A stretch of DNA of 64,000 nt from UBA2966 sp965242505 (GCA_965242505.1 OZ251449.1:744001-808000); one strand, 5' to 3'. Shown: positions 7,378-16,034, numbered from the stretch's first letter. The notes: generated by a model from the letters alone, not told the origin. Made by a program: numbers and translations.

Positions 7378-8025
7378 ATGAGCCGGCACGACCACGACCA
7401 CCATCACGACCACCACCACCATCATCATCCGCCGCAGCCGGACGTCGATGCCGAGCCGATGGGGTATCACCAGCTCATGGGCGCGGCCCTCGGCGAGCTG
7501 CTGATCGAGAAAGGCGTCATCACGGCTGACGAACTGCGGGCGACGATCGAGCTCATCGACGGCAAGTCGCCGGAAGGCGGCGCCAGGATCGTGGCCCGCG
7601 CCTGGACGGATGCGGACTACGCGCGGCGGCTTCTCGAGGACGGGAACGCCGCGGTCGACGAGCTCGGCGTCGAGATGCCCGACACGCATCTGGTCGTCGT
7701 CGAGAACACGGACAGGGTCCACAACGTGATCGTCTGCACCTTGTGCTCGTGCTATCCGCGGATGCTGCTCGGGCTGCCTCCGGACTGGTACAAGGCGCGC
7801 GCGTATCGCAGCCGCGTCGTGCGCGAGCCCCGGGCGGTCCTGCGGGAATTCGGCACCGAGCTTCCGGACGACACGGAGATCCGCGTCCACGACTCGACGG
7901 CCGACATGCGGTATCTGGTCCTGCCGCGGCGCCCCGACGGAACGGAAGACATGAGCGAGGAGGAACTCGCGGCGCTGGTCACCCGGGACTGCATGATCGG
8001 CGTCTCCCTGCCGAAGGCGCCCTGA
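7378..8025 (+). CDS. Nitrile hydratase alpha-type metal-binding subunit (thiocyanate hydrolase gamma-like), cobalt-type site
   Basis: This 215-aa subunit carries the catalytic metal site C-T-L-C-S-C at residues 120-125. The Thr variant is characteristic of cobalt-containing enzymes (Fe types have Ser). Downstream YPRMLLGLPPDWYK is a family signature. Arg128, three residues after the last metal Cys, replaces the Trp usual in nitrile hydratases and matches an Arg that I recall in thiocyanate hydrolase gamma. The N-terminus is an unusual tail with 11 His in residues 4-17, likely metal-binding, perhaps for cobalt loading. Substrate assignment between a nitrile and thiocyanate is inference; subunit architecture and the Arg residues favour thiocyanate hydrolase-like chemistry. 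No activator (P47K-type) gene is adjacent. Confidence 0.88.
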   Translation: MSRHDHDHHHDHHHHHHPPQPDVDAEPMGYHQLMGAALGELLIEKGVITADELRATIELIDGKSPEGGARIVARAWTDADYARRLLEDGNAAVDELGVEMPDTHLVVVENTDRVHNVIVCTLCSCYPRMLLGLPPDWYKARAYRSRVVREPRAVLREFGTELPDDTEIRVHDSTADMRYLVLPRRPDGTEDMSEEELAALVTRDCMIGVSLPKAP

Positions 8026-8093
8026 TTGTTTGGAGAGAATGAGTTCAGATACTTGTTCGGTCAGTCCCGTTCAACAACTAGAAAGGAAATGTA

Positions 8094-8468
8094 ATGCGAC
8101 ATGATAAATTTTCCCATGGGCTTTCAGAGGATACTTGGAATGATGCAAAAAAGGAAGTACGCCAAGCTATGATTTCTGTAGCTCAGAATGGTAAGTTAAT
8201 CAGTTATTCAGATCTTGTAAGCAAGGTTCAGAGCTGTTGTCTTGATCCGCATGGCTCTCGCTTAGCTCATATGCTCTGTGAAATTTCTTCTGAAGAGGAA
8301 CAAGAGGAACGAGGTCTTCTCACGGTCGTTGTAGTACATAAGACTGGGGACAAGATGCCTGGAGATGGTTTTTTTGAACTAGCTCAATCATTGGGACGTG
8401 ATACCACTGATAAAGTAAAGTTTTGGATCGATGAGTTACAAGCAGTGTATAAAATATGGTCGAAATGA
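8094..8468 (+). CDS. AT-rich hypothetical protein of probable foreign origin
   Basis: The 124-aa product has no function I can name. The gene is far more AT-rich (around 40 % GC by eye) than its neighbours and uses A/T-ending codons throughout. It has a strong ribosome-binding site (gaaaggaaatgta before ATG). Visible features are a helical N-terminal half with an ISYSDLVSKVQ segment and a conserved-looking LLTVVVVHKTGDKMPGDGFF stretch followed by LAQSLGR. I recall similar small proteins in mobile or phage-associated contexts, but this is a weak memory. Its composition indicates recent horizontal transfer. It is bordered downstream by an interspersed repeat. Confidence 0.75.
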   Translation: MRHDKFSHGLSEDTWNDAKKEVRQAMISVAQNGKLISYSDLVSKVQSCCLDPHGSRLAHMLCEISSEEEQEERGLLTVVVVHKTGDKMPGDGFFELAQSLGRDTTDKVKFWIDELQAVYKIWSK

Positions 8469-8483
8469 CCAAACGCTTGTGCT

Positions 8484-8570
8484 CTACCTCCCTCCCGATT
8501 TCCCCCCTGTCAGGGGGGGGGAGTATGGATGGTCAGGGGGGAGGAGTGTAGGTGGTCAAGGGGGGGAGAG
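8484..8570. repeat. Interspersed G/C-skewed repeat, C-rich arm
   Basis: The block (cctcccgatttcccccctgt and the following gggggg-gagtatggatggtcag) lies between the AT-rich ORF and rplM. Confidence 0.75.
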
Positions 8571-8715
8571 CGCGCGGGGAGCGCGGCGGACGGGTCTTGC
8601 GGACGGGCGGAACGGGAAATGCGGCCCGACCGGGACGAGCCGTTGACTCGGCCCGCGGACGTGGCATACTCCGCCTCCGCCGCGCGGGCGGCGGCGCAAC
8701 CCGAAGACCGGCAAG

Positions 8716-9180
8716 ATGAAGACCTATTCCGCCAGACCGTCGGACGTGGACAAGAAGTGGATCGTCATCGACGCCGACGGCGTCGTTCTCGGCCGTCTCG
8801 CCTCGGTCGTCGCGACGCGCCTGCGCGGGAAGCACAAGCCGACCTATACGCCCCACATCGACTGCGGCGACAACGTCATCGTCGTCAACGCCGACAAGGT
8901 GCGGCTGACGGGGCGCAAGCGCGCGGACAAGACCTACTACTGGCACACGGGGTATCCCGGCGGCATCCGCAGCCGCCAGGCCTCGGACTGGCTCGACGGC
9001 AAGCACCCGGAGCGGGTCGTCGCCAAGGCCGTCCAGCGCATGGTGCCCCGGAACAAGCTCGGCCGCGTCCAGATGGGCAACCTCAAGGTCTACGCCGGCG
9101 CCGGGCACCCGCACGAGGCGCAGAAGCCGGAGGTCCTGGACGTCGCGGCGCTCAATCCCAAGAACAAGAGGACGCTCTGA
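8716..9180 (+). CDS. rplM: Large ribosomal subunit protein uL13
   Basis: This 154-aa protein of the 50S subunit is full length for bacterial L13. It starts MKTYSARPSDVDKKW and contains VLGRLASVVATRLRGK, GDNVIVVNADKV and the C-terminal LKVYAGAGHPHEAQ segment. It is followed 2 bp later by rpsI, the universal L13-S9 operon. Upstream the sequence gcggcgcaacccgaagaccggcaag includes a weak ribosome-binding site. Confidence 0.97.
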   Translation: MKTYSARPSDVDKKWIVIDADGVVLGRLASVVATRLRGKHKPTYTPHIDCGDNVIVVNADKVRLTGRKRADKTYYWHTGYPGGIRSRQASDWLDGKHPERVVAKAVQRMVPRNKLGRVQMGNLKVYAGAGHPHEAQKPEVLDVAALNPKNKRTL

Positions 9181-9182
9181 CG

Positions 9183-9710
9183 ATGCCGGACGAGCAACGG
9201 ACGATCACGGACCTCGGGGAACTCGGCGGCGCCGTCGCCGGCGCGGCGGACGGACGGGACGGCGAGGGGCCTCCCGCCGCGCAGGACCCGGACGTCCCCC
9301 TTCGGGAACCCCGGATCGACGCGCGGGGGCGCGCCTACGCGACGGGCAAGCGCAAGGACGCCGTGGCCCGGGTGTGGATCAGGCCGGGCAGGGGCGCGTT
9401 GACCGTCAACGGCCGCGAGGGAGAGCGTTATTTCGCGCGGCCGGTGCTGCGGATGATCGTCAACCAGCCGCTCGTCGCGGCCGGGCGCCTGGAGCAGTAC
9501 GACGTCTGGTGCACCGTCAAGGGCGGCGGACTCTCCGGCCAGGCGGGCGCGGTGCGCCACGGGCTGAGCCGCGCCCTGACGAATTTCGAGCCCGCGCTGC
9601 GCGGCGTCCTCAAGACGGGCGGGTTTCTCACGCGCGATTCCCGCGTCGTCGAGCGCAAGAAGTACGGCAAGCGCAAGGCGCGGCGCAGCTTCCAGTTCTC
9701 GAAGCGTTAG
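9183..9710 (+). CDS. rpsI: Small ribosomal subunit protein uS9
   Basis: This is a 175-aa 30S protein. The conserved S9 domain begins near residue 50 (RAYATGKRKDAVARVW) and ends with the basic tail KKYGKRKARRSFQFSKR, which reaches the P-site tRNA. The first roughly 45 residues are an acidic, Gly/Ala-rich extension of the sort seen in some Alphaproteobacteria. The ATG is 2 bp after the rplM stop. Confidence 0.97.
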   Translation: MPDEQRTITDLGELGGAVAGAADGRDGEGPPAAQDPDVPLREPRIDARGRAYATGKRKDAVARVWIRPGRGALTVNGREGERYFARPVLRMIVNQPLVAAGRLEQYDVWCTVKGGGLSGQAGAVRHGLSRALTNFEPALRGVLKTGGFLTRDSRVVERKKYGKRKARRSFQFSKR

Positions 9711-9754
9711 CCCGCATTTTCCCGCACCGTCGGAGGATCGAGGATCGCGCGGCG

Positions 9755-9880
9755 TTGCGGGATCGCGGTCCACCCCCACCCCCCTCCCGACCTCCCCCCT
9801 GCCAGGGGGGAGGAGTATCGATGGTTCAGGGGGGAGGAGTGTAGATGGTTCAGGGGGGAGGGTCGGAGTGGGGGGAGGGC
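9755..9880. repeat. Interspersed G/C-skewed repeat, both flank and C-rich arm
   Basis: The block contains gcggcgttgcgggatcgcgg, then ccccctcccgacctcccccc and two tandem versions of gggggaggagtntngatggttca. It lies in the rpsI-argC interval. Confidence 0.75.
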
Positions 9881-9944
9881 GCGAAGGGGCCCGGCGGCGG
9901 CGGCGATGGAGCGGCCGTCCGCGGGGCGTCGAGGAGATCGTGAA

Positions 9945-11021
9945 ATGAAGGGCGGAACCGACAGACTGCGGGTCGCCGTTCTCGGCGCGAGCGGCTACAC
10001 CGGCGCCGAGCTCGTGCGGCTGCTCGCCCGTCATGCGGGCGTCGAGTTGGCAGCGCTGACGGCGGACCGCCACGCCGGCAAGCCGCTCGGCGACGTGTTT
10101 CCGCATCTCGGCGGTCTGGGCGCGCCGGATTTCCTGTGCGTCGACGAGGTGGACTGGGCGGGACTCGACGTCGACGTCGTGTTCTGCGCGCTTCCCCACG
10201 GGACCACCCAGGAGGTCGTCGCGGGGCTACTGGGCGCCGACGGCCCGGCGCGGGGCGTGAAGGTCATCGACCTGTCGGCCGATTTCCGCTTGGCGGACGT
10301 CGAGACCTACGCGGAATGGTACGGCCACGGGCATCTGGCGCCGGACCTGCAACCCGAAGCCGTCTACGGACTGACGGAATTCGCGCGCGGCGCCCTCGCC
10401 GGGTCGCGCCTGGTCGCGTGTCCCGGCTGCTACCCGACCGCCAGCCTGCTGCCCCTCGCGCCGCTGGTCGAGAGCGGCGTCATCGGGCTGGAAGGCATCG
10501 TCATCGACGCCAAGTCGGGCGTGTCGGGCGCGGGGCGCTCCCTCAAGGAGGCGACGCTCTTCCCGGAGGCCGCGGAGGGCGTGCAGCCCTACGGAGTCGG
10601 CGGCCACCGCCACGCGCCGGAGATCGAACAGGAACTGTCGAAGGCGGCGGGGGAGCCGGTGACGCTCAACTTCACGCCGCATCTGGCGCCCATGAACCGC
10701 GGGATCCTGGCGACGATATACGTGACCATGACGGACGGACGCGCCGCCGACGACCTGCGCGCCGTTCTCCGGTCGCGTTACGAAGGCGAGCCCTTCGTGC
10801 GCGTCGTCGACGCCGGGGCCGCGCCGTCCACGCGGCACGTGCGCGGCTCGAACCGCTGCCTGATCGGGGTCTTTCCCGACCGCGTTCCGGGGAAGGCCAT
10901 CCTGGTGTCGGCGATCGACAACCTCGTCAAGGGCGGCTCCGGCCAGGCCGTGCAGAACATGAACGTCGTCTGCGGCCTCGACGAGACCTCCGGGCTCATG
11001 CAGGAGCCCATGTTCCCGTGA
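9945..11021 (+). CDS. argC: N-acetyl-gamma-glutamyl-phosphate reductase
   Basis: This 358-aa enzyme catalyses the NADPH-dependent reduction of N-acetyl-glutamyl phosphate in arginine biosynthesis. It has a Rossmann motif GASGYTGAELVRLL near residue 14, the catalytic Cys162 in ACPGCYPTAS, and the conserved His segment GVGGHRHAPEIEQ. ATG at 9945 was chosen for its gaggagatcg ribosome-binding site; an upstream in-frame ATG at 9906 exists. Its stop overlaps the GTG start of the next gene. Confidence 0.95.
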   Translation: MKGGTDRLRVAVLGASGYTGAELVRLLARHAGVELAALTADRHAGKPLGDVFPHLGGLGAPDFLCVDEVDWAGLDVDVVFCALPHGTTQEVVAGLLGADGPARGVKVIDLSADFRLADVETYAEWYGHGHLAPDLQPEAVYGLTEFARGALAGSRLVACPGCYPTASLLPLAPLVESGVIGLEGIVIDAKSGVSGAGRSLKEATLFPEAAEGVQPYGVGGHRHAPEIEQELSKAAGEPVTLNFTPHLAPMNRGILATIYVTMTDGRAADDLRAVLRSRYEGEPFVRVVDAGAAPSTRHVRGSNRCLIGVFPDRVPGKAILVSAIDNLVKGGSGQAVQNMNVVCGLDETSGLMQEPMFP

Positions 11022-11587
11022 CCTCCGGGAGCGCGAACGGTCCGCGCGACGATCCGGGCGGCGGTCTGTTGCTGTCCTTCCTCGACGCGTCGCCGGTGGT
11101 GGCCCCGGACGTCTTCGTCGCCCGCGGAGCGACGATCGTCGGCGACGTCGAGATCGGCGGCGGTTGCAGCATCTGGTACGGCTGCGTCCTTCGCGGGGAC
11201 GTCAACGTCATCCGCGTCGGCGAGCTCACCAACATCCAGGACGGGACCGTGGTGCACGTGACCCGGCGGACCCACGGCGCCTTCATCGGGTCCCGCTGCA
11301 CGATCGGGCACGGCGCCATCGTCCACGGCTGCGCCCTGGAGGACGGCTGCTACGTCGGGATGCGCGCCACGGTGATGGACGGCGCCGTGGTCGAGAGCGG
11401 CGCGATGGTCGCCGCGGGCGCCCTGGTGACGCCGGGCAAGCGCGTGCCTTCCGGCGAGCTGTGGGCGGGAGCCCCGGCCAGACCGATGCGCGAGTTGCGG
11501 CCCGACGAGCTCGAATACATCGAAGACGCGGCGCGACACTACGCGCGGCTCGGACGGACCTATCGCGAGCGGTCGGCCGGGACGTGA
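11018..11587 (+). CDS. Gamma-carbonic anhydrase-like hexapeptide-repeat protein
   Basis: This 189-aa left-handed beta-helix protein of the YrdA/CaiE/PaaY gamma-carbonic anhydrase group would be a trimer with interfacial zinc. The hexapeptide region includes VFVARGATIVGDVEIGGGCS, the NIQDGTVVHV segment and IGHGAIVHGCALEDGCYVGM, which supplies the His ligands. The GTG start overlaps the argC stop by 4 bp, so translation is coupled to argC. Family members without demonstrated carbonic anhydrase activity are common, so the enzymatic assignment is tentative. Confidence 0.88.
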   Translation: MTSGSANGPRDDPGGGLLLSFLDASPVVAPDVFVARGATIVGDVEIGGGCSIWYGCVLRGDVNVIRVGELTNIQDGTVVHVTRRTHGAFIGSRCTIGHGAIVHGCALEDGCYVGMRATVMDGAVVESGAMVAAGALVTPGKRVPSGELWAGAPARPMRELRPDELEYIEDAARHYARLGRTYRERSAGT

Positions 11588-11745
11588 TCCGCCGCGGCGC
11601 CGGGGACCGTTCCGGCAACCGGATCGAGGAAGGCTCATAAAGTTCGCGTGAAACGGTCGATCATGGGGCATAATGGCGCGCGGCGGGGGCGGAACGCCGC
11701 CTTCCCGGAGAACGAGGGGCCCGGAGCGCAGGGAGGGGGCGAGGA

Positions 11746-12717
11746 ATGAAACGGTCGGAACCGGGCGCGAAGGCGCTCATCGGGCTCCCCCTGACGCGCG
11801 CCGCGGCCGTGCTGGTCCTGGCCGCGCTGCCGGGCCTGTCCGCGTGCTCGCTCATGCCCGATCCGGAAGATCCCGAGACGGTCCGAAAGGCGCGGGGCCA
11901 GGCCGCGTCCAGCGAGTCGAAGGGCTTTCCGAGTCTGGGAAGCGTCCCGCGGCAGGCGCCCCGGACGTCCTCGAGCGCGGAACGCCGACGGACGGTTCAG
12001 GGCCTCGCCGCCGCCCGGCGTGACGCCAGGTCGCGGCTGCCCAGGCTGGACCTGCGGCCCGAGGCGGGAGCATCGGCCGCCGCCGTTCCGCCCCCGCCGT
12101 CCGCCGTCCCTCGGGCGCGGGCCGCCCCGCCCGCGTCCGTCCCGCGTCCCGTCGCCGAGCCCGGGAACGGGTCGCCGCGGATGCGCGCGGCCGACCGGAC
12201 GGCCGCGGCGGACGCGTCCGCGGAGACCGGGCAGCAGGTTCTGCTCCAGACCTTCGCCCGGGCCCTGGCCCGGTCGGGGAACGCGGCGGCCGCGGCGCCC
12301 CCGGACGCGTCGTTCGGCGCTCCGGCGGCGTCCACGCCGGATTCGCCGATCGCGGCGCCCGCGCCCGGCGCTTCCGCCACGGTCCACTTCGCCAACGGCT
12401 CGGCGCGGCTGAACGGCGAGGCGAGGGCGATCGTCCGCGGCGTCGCCGAGGCCTGGAAGACGCGGGGAGGCGCCGTGCGCGTCGTGGGCCACGCGTCCCG
12501 GGGGACCGGAGAGCTCGCGCCGCGGCGGCGCAAGCTGGCCAATTTCCACGTTTCCCTCGATCGGGCGACGGCCGTCGCCAACGAGTTGATCCGGCTCGGA
12601 GTCGACGGGAGCGCCGTTCAGGTCGCCGCCGTCGGCGACTCGCGGCCGGCGCTCGACGAATCGACGCCCGAGGGCGAGGCGGAGAACCGCCGGGCCGAGA
12701 TCTTCCACTCGTTCTAG
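11746..12717 (+). CDS. OmpA-family lipoprotein
   Basis: The 323-aa product is predicted to be an outer-membrane lipoprotein with a peptidoglycan-binding domain. An N-terminal signal ends in the lipobox LPGLSAC with Cys34. A Pro/Ala-rich, probably disordered linker runs to about residue 205. The C-terminal OmpA-like domain (VHFANGSARLNGEARAIV, VGHASRG, AVGDSRPALDES, NRRAEIF) would hold the cell wall. SD gaggggg-cgagga precedes ATG 11746. It stands alone between the carbonic-anhydrase-like gene and hom. Confidence 0.88.
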   Translation: MKRSEPGAKALIGLPLTRAAAVLVLAALPGLSACSLMPDPEDPETVRKARGQAASSESKGFPSLGSVPRQAPRTSSSAERRRTVQGLAAARRDARSRLPRLDLRPEAGASAAAVPPPPSAVPRARAAPPASVPRPVAEPGNGSPRMRAADRTAAADASAETGQQVLLQTFARALARSGNAAAAAPPDASFGAPAASTPDSPIAAPAPGASATVHFANGSARLNGEARAIVRGVAEAWKTRGGAVRVVGHASRGTGELAPRRRKLANFHVSLDRATAVANELIRLGVDGSAVQVAAVGDSRPALDESTPEGEAENRRAEIFHSF

Positions 12718-12734
12718 GCCGCGTTTCTCGCGCC

Positions 12735-12957
12735 GGCAGGGATCGGGGAGCGCGCGGCGTTGCGGGACATGTTCATCCGGACCCCCCTCCCGACCTCCCC
12801 CCTGTCAGGGGGGAGGAGTATGGATGGTCAGGGGGGGAGGAGCGCGGGTGGTCAGGGGGGAGAGAGCGTCGACGGTTCCCGCCCCTCCCGTTTGTTTCTC
12901 CCTCTCCCTTGCAGGGGGAGGGTCGGGGTGGGGGTCGCGTCGGGGGGAGGAGCGTGA
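12735..12957. repeat. Interspersed G/C-skewed repeat, full composite unit
   Basis: The block fills the gap before hom: a gcggcgttgcgggacatgtt segment, the C-rich arm, tandem gggggaggag units, and the G-rich arm (ttgcagggggagggtcgggg). Its end, gggggaggagcgtga, lies directly in front of the hom ATG and appears to act as the ribosome-binding site. Confidence 0.8.
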
Positions 12958-14253
12958 ATGGCGCCTGACGCTCTGAGGGTTGGCGTCGCCGGGCTCGGCA
13001 ACGTCGGCGTCGGCGTCGTCAAGCTTCTCCATGGCCAGTCCGGGCTGCTGGAGCGGCGCTGCGGCCGGGAGCTCGCCGTCGCCGCGGTCTCGGCCCGGAA
13101 GCGCGGCCGGGACCGCGGGATCGACCTCTCCGGCGCGCGATGGTTCGACGATCCGCGGGAGCTCGCCGCGGACGACGGGGTCGACGTCGTCGTCGAGCTC
13201 ATCGGCGGCTCCGACGGGATGGCGCTCGCCGTCGTCGAGTCCGCGATCGCCGCGAACAAGAGCGTGGTCACAGCCAACAAGGCCATGATGGCGGTCCACG
13301 GGACGCGCCTCGCGCGGGAAGCCGAGCGGGTCGGCGCGGGCCTCGCCTACGAGGCGGCCGTCGCCGGCGGGATCCCCATCGTGAAGGCGCTGCGCGAAGG
13401 GCTCGCCGGGAACCGCATCGACCGCGTCTACGGCATCCTGAACGGCACCTGCAACCACATCCTGACGGCCATGGAGGAGACGGGGCGCGAGTTCGACGAG
13501 GTCCTCGCCGAGGCGCAGGCGCTCGGGTACGCGGAGGCCGACCCCCGCTTCGACGTCGACGGCATCGACGCGGCGCACAAGCTGGCGCTGCTCACCGGTC
13601 TCGCCTTCGGTCGTCCGGTGGAGTTCGACTCGGTGTTCGTCGAAGGCATCCGCGGCGTCGGCGCGATCGACATCGAATACGCCCGCGAGCTGGGGTATCG
13701 CGTCAAGCTTCTGGCCATCGCCCGGACGACCGGGGCCGGGGTGGAGCAGCGGGTGCACCCTTGCCTGGTTTCCGCGGACACGCCGATAGCGCACGTCCGG
13801 GGCGTCTTCAACGCCGTCGTGGCGGAAGGAGATTTCGCGGGCCGCACGGTCTACGAGGGCCGGGGCGCCGGCGAGGGCCCCACGGCGTCCGCCATCGTCG
13901 CCGATCTCGTCGACCTCGCGCGGGCCAACCGCCCGCCGGCGTTCGGCGTTCCGGCCGCCTCTCTCGTGGCGACGCCGGCGGTTCCCATGGAAGACCACAT
14001 GGGCGCCTACTACGTCCGGCTGATGGTGATCGACAGGCCGGGCGTCATGGCGGACGTCGCCGCCGTTCTTCGCGACGAGAACGTTTCGCTCGAGTCGGTG
14101 TTGCAGCGAGGCCGGGACCCCGGCGAGGTGGTCCCGGTCATCCTGACGACCCACGTCACGGTCGAGGCGGGAATGCGCGAGGCCCTCCGCAGGATCGCGG
14201 AACTCGAGCCGGTGGTGGAGCCGCCCCTGATGATTCGCGTGGAACCGCTGTGA
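12958..14253 (+). CDS. hom: Homoserine dehydrogenase
   Basis: This 431-aa enzyme reduces aspartate semialdehyde to homoserine for Thr/Met synthesis. The NAD(P)-binding N-terminus (GLGNVGVGVVKLL), the catalytic domain (NGTCNHILTAMEETG, ALGYAEADPRFDVDGIDAAH) and a C-terminal ACT domain (YVRLMVIDRPGVMADVAAVL) are all present. The ACT domain suggests feedback control by threonine, as known for the family. It is followed 7 bp later by glpX. Confidence 0.96.
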   Translation: MAPDALRVGVAGLGNVGVGVVKLLHGQSGLLERRCGRELAVAAVSARKRGRDRGIDLSGARWFDDPRELAADDGVDVVVELIGGSDGMALAVVESAIAANKSVVTANKAMMAVHGTRLAREAERVGAGLAYEAAVAGGIPIVKALREGLAGNRIDRVYGILNGTCNHILTAMEETGREFDEVLAEAQALGYAEADPRFDVDGIDAAHKLALLTGLAFGRPVEFDSVFVEGIRGVGAIDIEYARELGYRVKLLAIARTTGAGVEQRVHPCLVSADTPIAHVRGVFNAVVAEGDFAGRTVYEGRGAGEGPTASAIVADLVDLARANRPPAFGVPAASLVATPAVPMEDHMGAYYVRLMVIDRPGVMADVAAVLRDENVSLESVLQRGRDPGEVVPVILTTHVTVEAGMREALRRIAELEPVVEPPLMIRVEPL

Positions 14254-14260
14254 CCCGCCG

Positions 14261-15244
14261 ATGACGGAACGAGACGCGATCGACCGGCATCTGACCGTCG
14301 AGGCGCTGCGCGCGTCCGAGGCCGCGGCGACCGCCGCCGCCGAGCTGGTGGGCAAGGGCGACGAGCGCCGGGCCGACCACGTCGCCGCGGAGGCGATGCG
14401 CAGGGCGCTCGACCGCGTGGCCGTCGACGGCACGGTGGTGATCGGCGAGGGCGAACGGGACGACGCCCCGATGCTGTTCGTCGGCGAGAAGGTGGGGAAC
14501 GGAGACGGGCCGCGCGTCGACGTCGCCGTCGACCCCCTCGAAGGCGCCACCATCGCCGCGACCGGCGGCGCCAACGCCATGTCCGTCGTCGCCTTCTCCG
14601 AACCGGGCGGCCTGCTCCGCGCGCCCGACGTCTACATGGACAAGCTCGCGGTGGGCGGGAACCTCCCCGCCGGGCTCGTCGATCTGGACGCGGCGCCGGC
14701 CGATACCGTCCGCGCGCTCGCCGACGCCCGCGGCGTCGACGCGTCGGACGTCGTCGCCTGCATCCTCGACCGGCCGCGGCACGAGGAGATCATCGCCGGG
14801 GTCCGCGAGGCCGGGGCGCGCGTCCGCCTGATCCCGGACGGCGACGTGGCGGGGGTGATCGCCGCCTCGACGCTGGCGAGCGGGACCGACGTCTACCTCG
14901 GGACCGGCGGCGCGCCCCAGGGGGTCCTGGCGGCGGCGGCGCTGCGCTGCGTCGGGGGCCAGATGCAGGCCCGGCTGGTGTTTCGCGCCGACGACGAGCG
15001 CGCCCGCGCCCGCGCCCTGGAGATCGAGGACCTCGACCGCAAGTACGCGCTCGACGATCTGGCGCGGGGCGACGTCGTCTTCGCGGCGACCGGCGTCACG
15101 GGCGGCAACCTGTTCGACGGCGCGCGCCGGGAAGGCGGTTTCGCCACAACCCATTCCCTGGTGATGCGCTCGCGGACCGGAACCATGCGCTGGGTGCGGT
15201 CGCGCCGCGACCTCGCCAAATCCCCGTTCATCGACGATGTCTAG
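14261..15244 (+). CDS. glpX: Class II fructose-1,6-bisphosphatase
   Basis: This 327-aa metal-dependent phosphatase hydrolyses fructose-1,6-bisphosphate in gluconeogenesis. GlpX signatures include VIGEGERDDAPMLFVGEKVG, VDVAVDPLEGATIAATGG, and LGTGGAPQGVLAAAALRC. The common DPLEGT is DPLEGA here. It starts 7 bp after hom. The hom-glpX-recJ order is typical of Alphaproteobacteria. Confidence 0.95.
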   Translation: MTERDAIDRHLTVEALRASEAAATAAAELVGKGDERRADHVAAEAMRRALDRVAVDGTVVIGEGERDDAPMLFVGEKVGNGDGPRVDVAVDPLEGATIAATGGANAMSVVAFSEPGGLLRAPDVYMDKLAVGGNLPAGLVDLDAAPADTVRALADARGVDASDVVACILDRPRHEEIIAGVREAGARVRLIPDGDVAGVIAASTLASGTDVYLGTGGAPQGVLAAAALRCVGGQMQARLVFRADDERARARALEIEDLDRKYALDDLARGDVVFAATGVTGGNLFDGARREGGFATTHSLVMRSRTGTMRWVRSRRDLAKSPFIDDV

Positions 15245-15265
15245 GGCCGCATTTCCCCGTCGGTG

Positions 15266-15975
15266 GTTCCCTCCCGTCCCTCTCGTTCTCCCTCTCCCTT
15301 GCAGGGGGAGGGTCGGGGTGGGGGTCGCGGCGTTGCGGGGCACGTCCATCCGGACCCCCCTCCCGACCTCCCCCCTGTCAGGGGGGAGGAGTATTTGGTG
15401 GTCAGGGGGGAGGAGGGAGGGGTATCGATGGGCAGGGGGTGTCGATGGTTCCCTCCTGTCCCGTTTATTTCTCCCTCTCCCTTGCAGGGGGAGGGTCGGG
15501 GTGGGGGTCGCGGCGTTGCGGGGCATATCCATCCGGACCCCCCTCCCGACCTCCCCCCTGTCAGGGGGGAGGAGTATTTGGTGGTCAGGGGGGAGGAATA
15601 TCGATGGTCAGGGGTGTCGATGGTTCCCTCCTGTCCCGTTTATTTCTCCCTCTCCCTTGCAGGGGGAGGGTCGGGGTGGGGGTCGCGGCGTTGCGGGGCA
15701 CGTCCATCCGGACCCCCCTCCCGACCTCCCCCCTGTCAGGGGGGAGGGGTATTTGGTGGTCAGGGGGAGGAGTGTGGATGGGCAGGGGGTGTCGATGGTT
15801 GTTCCCTCCTGTCCCTCTTGTTCTCCCTCTCCCTTGCAGGGGGAGGGTCGGGGTGGGGGTCGCGGCGTTGCGGCGCATGTTCATCCGGACCCCCCTCCCG
15901 ACCTCCCCCTGTCAGGGGGGAGGAGTATTTAGTGGTCAGGGGAGAGGGGGAGGAGTATCGATGGGCAGGGGGGAA
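15266..15975. repeat. Four-unit tandem array of the composite intergenic repeat
   Basis: Four units with starts at 15286, 15469, 15644 and 15821 give periods of 183, 175 and 177 bp. Each unit has the G-rich arm (ttctccctctcccttgcagg then gggagggtcggggtgggggt), a cgcggcgttgcggggca spacer, a tccatccgga link, the C-rich arm with CCCCCCTGTCAGGGGGG, and a variable tail of gggaggag / tatcgatgg pieces. It occupies almost the entire 790-bp gap between glpX and recJ. The open frames across it are low-complexity and repeat with the unit, so I do not regard them as genes. Confidence 0.88.
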
Positions 15976-16034
15976 GAGTGTGGGTGGGGGCGCGAACGGA
16001 CGCTGCGGCGGCGGGAACCTTGCGGACGAGCGGC

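Noticed and set aside
15266..15975. CRISPR array
   Set aside because: Units are about 180 bp and contiguous, without short identical repeats separated by unique spacers, and no cas genes occur.
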